DNA of 64,000 nt from Tubiluchus corallicola (lineage: Eukaryota; Priapulida; Priapulimorpha; Priapulimorphida; Tubiluchidae), in assembly GCA_030141605.1 (NCBI GenBank), contig JAQGDQ010000074.1, forward strand, positions 306,773-370,772, given 5' to 3'. The notes beneath the pieces are model-generated. The model saw only the letters and a program-made list of their open reading frames with translations. It was not told where the DNA came from and did not search any database. Shown in pieces: positions 41,001 through 64,000 of the stretch; position 1 is the first letter of the stretch; each line of letters starts with the position of its first letter. Both the position numbers and the translations under genes were made by a program.

Positions 41001-43897
41001 AGCGCCACCTGGCGGCACTTTTCAAAACTAAAATGATAAGTCAATTTAAAATTATGGCGATTAAAGAGAACATTAAGGAGGTTTTAAGAAATCCACAGTA
41101 AATAACGGAGAATTAATGGCAATACACAGTGCGCCTGCAAGTTTGGTTACAATAAAGCAACCTTCACGTTTAGATGAAGCTAGTATGTCAAGCGCCAGTG
41201 AATAATTTCTAGTTATCCCATTCTGATGACAGGTAAATATAAAGACAAAAATTATTTAAACAAAGATCATTGTAGCTAAAATGTAAATCCAACTTGACTG
41301 GTCGTCATACAAAATATTGATCATTTATTTTTAATGAAATAAAGGAAACGGTAAATAATACGATAAATAAACTATATAGATAAAGAATTAGAAGAATACG
41401 ATGATACATTAGTATTGAAAAGAAACGATTTATTAATCTGGGTGTTATCAAAAATTTATATATTTATTGATCTGGAGGTCTAAGTGTTTCCAGGTTAAAA
41501 AATTCTATGCCGGTGAACATTTGGGACGGAACATATTTAATGGAGAAGGCAAAGAAAAGACTATTGTTTTGGATCCTCAACAATAGAGTCAACTGATAAC
41601 CCGTTTAAGAAACAAGAGGCATTCGTGTTTCAGATATATCCTCTGAAATAACTAGACCGGACTAATAGAGTTACGCAAGCACTCGTGCCCCCCCCCCCCC
41701 TAATATGACTAGAACGGTTCAGCTCGCGTAATATTGCCTCTATTATCTTTGATTTATACTGATATCGCATTTGACAGAAACTTCAACACTTTGTTATATA
41801 AGTACGAGTACACCTTTCTTTCGTACTTGTCTTTTATTGCTCAATTTTCATTGGCATGCTAATGTGCCTTTTAATGATCGTTTAACAGAAACCAACTGAT
41901 AGCAAGCTACCACCCGGTCTAGAAATTGTCGCATATATCGTGCAAAGAATCCTTAATAATCCCTTTACATTTCCGACGATCCTTTTAATTCAAGGCCGGG
42001 ATGACGGTTAATTTGTTATGAGAGTTATTGTGAAATCCCTCATTTTATTTACCTTTATGATTCTTAAAAATGGTTTAATTCAACGGTGAGATAAGTAATC
42101 TCAGTGGCATCTTGAGGGAAAGAACATTTTCATTCTGTACTGATACAATAGTCGGTTAATAATGGATATTAACAAAAGTAGCAAGTTTGCTATGCAGCAA
42201 CTGTGTATCCAGAAGTCCAACGCATGTTTACGTAATAGTCCACGTCTCCAACAAGAATTCATCTATGTATGTTTGAATGTCTTTGAAGAGTTTTAGGCAA
42301 ACGTGTTTGTCAGCATTCAAGGTTGTAATCTCAGGTGAAACAACGATGTCTGTATTCGGCCTTGTCTATCAGCATTCAAGTTCTTAATCTCACGTAAAAC
42401 TACGACATACGACAAATTCGGCCTAAATTCTTGAATAATTAGTACATCTAGTTAACACTTGCTCATTATGATACTTTAGTTCCAGCAAAATACCAACACA
42501 GTAATATTGGCTTTTGAACACAAGTATATTTATACATTAAAATTGTCAAGAGTCACTAAGTCGCATCTTTCAGGCGATATAGATCGTCACGCCCGAGTTC
42601 TCGGGCTTTTTGGTTTCGTTTTCAACCCGTGTATTAACTACTATAATGCATTTACCTGCTTTATACATTCTTGGCAGAATGAATGACCACAATCAATTTG
42701 TATGGGGTGAACAAAAAACTTGTTGCAAACGGCACATTCGAAAGCGCTTCCTATTTGATTGTAGATCACAGCAAAATCTTTTTGAGCATTTTGACTGTCC
42801 TCTGAATGCGCAGACCTTGGGGCCAGGTTTGGTGTTCTATTTGGAGTTGCCATGTCAGATATCGAACCAATGCAGTCATCGCCTGCTTGAATGTATTTAC
42901 CAGAAGGACGTTGCCAAATGGACACTGGTGTACTTATTGGCGTTGTTTCAGAGCTGAAAGAGTTTGTAACCAGACTTTCGTCTGAAATCAGAAGGCAGGT
43001 GTATGAACGTGTAGCATGCAGTTGATATGCATTGCATGACCTACTAGACAAATTTGTTTCACTACCTTTAACATCGCCAAGAATTTTTTCTGAAGAGCCA
43101 CATTGACTCCTTACCATCTTACTAGACTGATATTTATCAGTAATTCTGTGCGCAAGACACGCACGGTGCTTTTCCAGATTTTCTACAGAAAGCGTTTCAA
43201 TGTTTTGATTTATACTTCTAACCTTGCCAAAGCTATTAGCTTGGAAAATATTACTAACGCTTTTTGAGTTATTGGACTTCTTGTCTTTTTCGCAACTCTT
43301 GTCTTGTGCTGCAGTGTTTTCTGTTGAAACAGTATTTATATGAGGTTCATCAAGCACAAATGTCTTCTGTCGAACAGTTCTGTCACTATTTGAAGGCATA
43401 GAAACAATTTTGTTTTTCCGAATAGGAATTCGTGTCTCAGTACTTGATGCTGACTTTACCGATTGTGTCCTATATGGTTTTCTTTCTCTAGGTGAATTAC
43501 TACGGCTTCTGTCATCAAAAGGAAGTATTATTGTTCCGGTATGCTGGCTTATTACAGACTCGATGATTTCGTGATTGACAACTGCCCTTCTGGGTCGTTT
43601 CTTGCTGTTAAAAAGATGTTGTTCGGCAGATGCCTTTACGTGATTATTAATGTTCTTTCTGCTTTCTGCTTCTGCGCTGTGCTGTTTGTTTCTTCTGAAT
43701 TTCTGTAAGTACCCATCTTTAATTTCTGTGGAACTGCACATAATAATGCCTTTGTTAGGTTTTTCAGCAGTCATTTTAACCAGTGATGCACCAGCTTGAT
43801 GGGCCGCCTGGAATTTTGCGCCGGATTTAAACCCCTGCCTTCCACTTTGGTCCACGTGTTTGTTTTTGGTAGCGTAAGTGGTATGGTAGACTGCCAT
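37106..43897 (-). CDS. C3HC4 RING-finger protein (putative E3 ubiquitin ligase), three-exon gene model
   Basis: Joined exons 43897-42656, 39182-39036 and 37732-37106 give about 671 residues, all introns phase 0 and GT-AG. Residues 1-380 are hydrophilic, basic and Ser/Asn-rich, probably disordered. The RING spans 388-427: C388-x2-C391-x11-C403-x-H405-x2-C408-x2-C411-x12-C424-x2-C427, an exact C3HC4 spacing. RING domains of this type usually recruit E2 enzymes; ligase activity here is inferred. After the RING there is a Ser/Asn-rich region with an acidic stretch near 605-630 (ESEDDFYESDSDSPDENE). The C-terminus (about 640-665) is hydrophobic and may be a tail anchor. The start ATG follows an in-frame TAG 57 bases upstream. 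I do not recognise the exact orthologue. Additional small exons cannot be excluded. Confidence 0.8.
37956..38043. repeat. (AT)n microsatellite in RING gene intron 2
   Basis: About 88 bases of almost pure TA alternation with occasional AA or TT slips. Confidence 0.95.
39036..39182 (-). CDS. RING protein exon 2 (completes the zinc finger)
   Basis: A 147-bp, 49-codon exon with acceptor ATTTTAG before 39182 and donor GTAATT after 39036. The translation starts AYQETPFFACPLCATSIEPL and supplies C424 and C427, exactly the missing Cys pair. It is too short to stand out as an ORF, and a longer frame in another phase overlaps it (38923-39156). The fit of phase, splice sites and zinc spacing makes the call strong. 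Confidence 0.85.
42310..42425. repeat. Two-copy 59-bp tandem duplication in RING gene intron 1
   Basis: TCAGCATTCAAGGTTGTAAT at 42310 and TCAGCATTCAAGTTCTTAAT at 42369 begin two adjacent similar segments, both running to an ATTCGGCCT. Offset 59 bases, with several differences between copies. Confidence 0.6.
42656..43897 (-). CDS. RING protein exon 1 (N-terminus and first RING half)
   Basis: Encodes 414 residues, ending at CGHSFCQECIKQ with a phase-0 donor GTAAAT at 42655. Reading through the donor adds only four codons before a stop. Low-complexity Ser/Lys/Asn-rich sequence precedes the zinc ligands C388 to C411. The first six ligands are here, and the last two must come from another exon. 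An in-frame TAG lies 57 bases upstream of the ATG, supporting the start, although an extra 5' coding exon is conceivable. Confidence 0.85.
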
Positions 43898-46110
43898 TCT
43901 ATGTACACAGAAGTTACAAACAGCACTAATCAGCTCATTACATATAGGCTATATTTGAAGTCCATTTTCTGGTGTGTTTGACATGTTTTAATGTCTTGAC
44001 TGTTTTTCCATTGGAAAGTAGTTCATCTTTTTCTTTTATGCCGTTTGGCCATTTTAACTTGTCTTGGATTTTTCTTATCCGACCAGTCTACTTCGCGCCA
44101 GGCAATAGCCAGTCAGTTCTTTTTTAACATAGCAACAAACGACGTATACAGTTTCAAGAAAATCATTTGACGACTCTTTGTGACGTTGGCAGACGTTAGC
44201 AACAAACGTTGTTTATCATGATGATGTTATGGCTATCTTCTGCCTCTTTTATAAACGTCAAACTGATACATTTACTATTTATAGTACACATTTGATACTG
44301 AGTTCAGAATAACTTTGAACTCAGCTTTTTCTTTTCAAATACATTACCATTACATGCATGTTTAAAATATAACCTTATTCGACCCTTTTTAAGAGCCTCG
44401 TTATACATTTGTGTGCTCATTTTAGAGATAAATCATCACAGCTTACTGTCAAAAAAACGTTACAGTTAATTAATTTATGATAATGTTGGCTCTGAGGTTT
44501 CACGACGTTTATTAATAATAATCATTTATCCGTCGTATGACCCTTTTTAATGAAGTCACCGAGACGAAATCTGTTGATTTGCTATTGTTGGTTTCAGCGT
44601 AGATTATTGTACAGAGACTGTAACTATAATTTTCGATATTTTGTCGGTTAGCACTGTATCTCATTTATTTTTTTTTTGCAATGGCCAGTTAACGATTATT
44701 TTCTTGTCCTTTCTTCAGGGGCTGTTTGCATAGGTCGGGTATTTTGGCAGAACCGCGGCGGAAAAAACTTTAAAATTGCTTACTTTCATTACATGCTTGC
44801 TCATAGATATGCACATTCTTTTTGCAACAACATATGTGCCGCTGTGAGTTAATACTTCAACGAATTTTCAGCGACATACAACAGTAGCCAAGAGTATTTA
44901 ATGTGATTTTTAAGGTTGTGTGAATTATTTCTGGTAGAAGTTGTACTGGTAGAAGTAGTAGAGATTGTTTTACCACTAGAATATCATACAGATTAACATG
45001 ATGTTTTACATTCGTTGTAACGCCTGTTATTCTCTTTTACTTACATTTCCCTTTACTTAGCATATATACCGTGGGGATACCTGTATCACATTTGTACGTT
45101 TAGTTAACCTACTTTGAATAAGCAAACTATAAAACTAATCTAAAAAGCTAAAGGAAAATATATTGGGCTTTATGAAGCAGAGTCGATTCTTGTTAATAAA
45201 TTCGTGAGTGGCTGCTTCGTTGAGGAAGGTTGTATGGGTAACCGTACCTGGATAAGGCAACTCTCTTGTTGAATGTCTCACATCATCTCGTATCTTTGAA
45301 AAGTAGGCTGATTGTTGCATTCTGGCTTACAGCGTGCAGTACCATATACGGTGTAAATATACGGTGTAAATTCATAATAATAAAACAGTAATTTTGTTCT
45401 TGGTATGTGTCACTAACATCCAAGCATCAGCAGATAACTGCCGAATCCTTCAGTGGTGGAATAACAATGTGCACAGAATCCGCCCATGTATTATTTTATT
45501 TAATTAAGTTTAATTGCTCATGAAGAAGAACACATCTACGCAACTCATAATTACAACATAATTTAATGTGCATACCATAACTGGCGGCGAGCCAAAAGTG
45601 ATTAATTAATGATGTACGGCAATTAAAACTAGTGGTATACTGGGCTTGGCTGCTTATATAGCGGTAAGGAAATATTAATTTAAGCTTTTTATATGGTAGC
45701 AGAGCTTAAAACGCCCTCTTATGTGTTGTCTTAAGTGTTTAGCACAACTCCGACACTCCTCGGCATGGTAGCGCTAAGCTACGACCTAATAAGCATGCAT
45801 GAAACCCGGTAGTGTAAACAGGTTTAGTGGTTGCGTGCACAGTTGGTACTGCTTCCCTTAGCAGACGTGCTAGCGTAGAAGCCCTTGCAGCCATGAACTA
45901 ATCTAGATAGCGTTGAACTTACATGGCTTTTTCGACATTTTCAAAATCTCTTTCATCTTCCGCTTACAGTAATAATACGAGCTTCTATATATTATGATGA
46001 TTTATTAAAAACATCTATCAAAAAACAGGACGCGGCTTCAATTTATCAACAGTTACTGCTATCCAAAAGTTAGAGCTCAAATGTATTTTATGCCTGTTGT
46101 GTGTAGCGGG
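43898..46110. other. Divergent intergenic region between the RING and GH31 genes
   Basis: About 2.3 kb separates the two start codons. It should hold both promoters. No coding sequence or clear repeat is seen; the minus frame at 45135-45320 has no motif. Confidence 0.5.
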
Positions 46111-46118
46111 TATAAGAA
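46111..46118 (+). promoter_or_regulatory. Candidate TATA box for the GH31 gene
   Basis: TATAAGAA lies 104 bases before the ATG at 46222, a plausible distance for a short 5' UTR. AT-rich sequence makes chance matches common, so this is weak. Confidence 0.25.
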
Positions 46119-46221
46119 TAGAGAGAGCAGTTGACTCTTTCTGCTGAGTAATCAACTCACACCTTAATCTAGAACATTAATTACATGACCAGGCGGCTTT
46201 ACTTTAATTCCGGCTGCAGTC

Positions 46222-64000
<17,779 letters not shown>

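Noticed and set aside
42610-42957. 115-codon plus-strand ORF
   Set aside because: It lies antisense to exon 1 of the RING gene, which has a motif-supported coding frame on the other strand.

Overview
This is a window of animal nuclear DNA, almost certainly from an invertebrate. It is AT-rich and rich in microsatellites, and its genes are split by ordinary GT-AG introns. The protein families (a rhodopsin-type peptide GPCR, a C3HC4 RING protein, a trefoil-GH31 glycosidase) are metazoan. The GPCR looks more like arthropod/protostome allatostatin-C receptors than vertebrate somatostatin receptors, so a protostome is my best guess. The species cannot be read from the sequence.

Layout. Positions 1 to about 30,250 hold no protein-coding gene that I can support. 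They hold a diverged 31-bp minisatellite (1885-2335), a long pyrimidine tract (4258-4500), a foldback-like element with TTATAACG-unit arrays at both ends (5975-7260), a relic of a LINE reverse transcriptase (about 8803-9000), an (ATT)n microsatellite (14284-14445), further short-unit arrays (15537-15785, 20201-20375), a 436-bp MITE with pogo/Tigger-like ends and a TA duplication (17748-18183), a pentanucleotide array (18484-18735), and a 5S rRNA-like copy fused to a GC-rich tail that looks like a 5S-derived SINE (19243-about 19790).

Three genes lie in the right half. (1) 30382-31635 (+): an intact single-exon 417-residue allatostatin C/somatostatin-type GPCR, followed 23 bases later in another frame by a 119-codon ORF. 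(2) 43897-37106 (-): a RING-finger protein of about 671 residues rebuilt from three exons. The RING is split by a phase-0 intron, so its last Cys pair lies in a 147-bp exon that simple ORF finding misses. (3) 46222-64000 (+): a membrane-anchored trefoil/glycoside hydrolase family 31 protein rebuilt from 17 exons (at least 836 residues), whose 3' end lies outside the window.

Main discovery. The GH31 gene has intact splice sites and an unbroken frame, so it looks functional. It keeps the two catalytic aspartates, but by-eye alignment to the maltase-glucoamylase N-terminal domain shows that about six residues lining the -1 sugar subsite are replaced. The usual nucleophile signature W-I-D-M-N-E reads D-I-D-R-N-E here. 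This suggests a neofunctionalised or non-catalytic paralogue, not an ordinary maltase.

The genes do not form an operon or obvious pathway. The GPCR and RING genes converge, while the RING and GH31 genes diverge across about 2.3 kb. A recurring theme outside exons is a class of diverged 12-31-bp unit arrays, some in inverted pairs.
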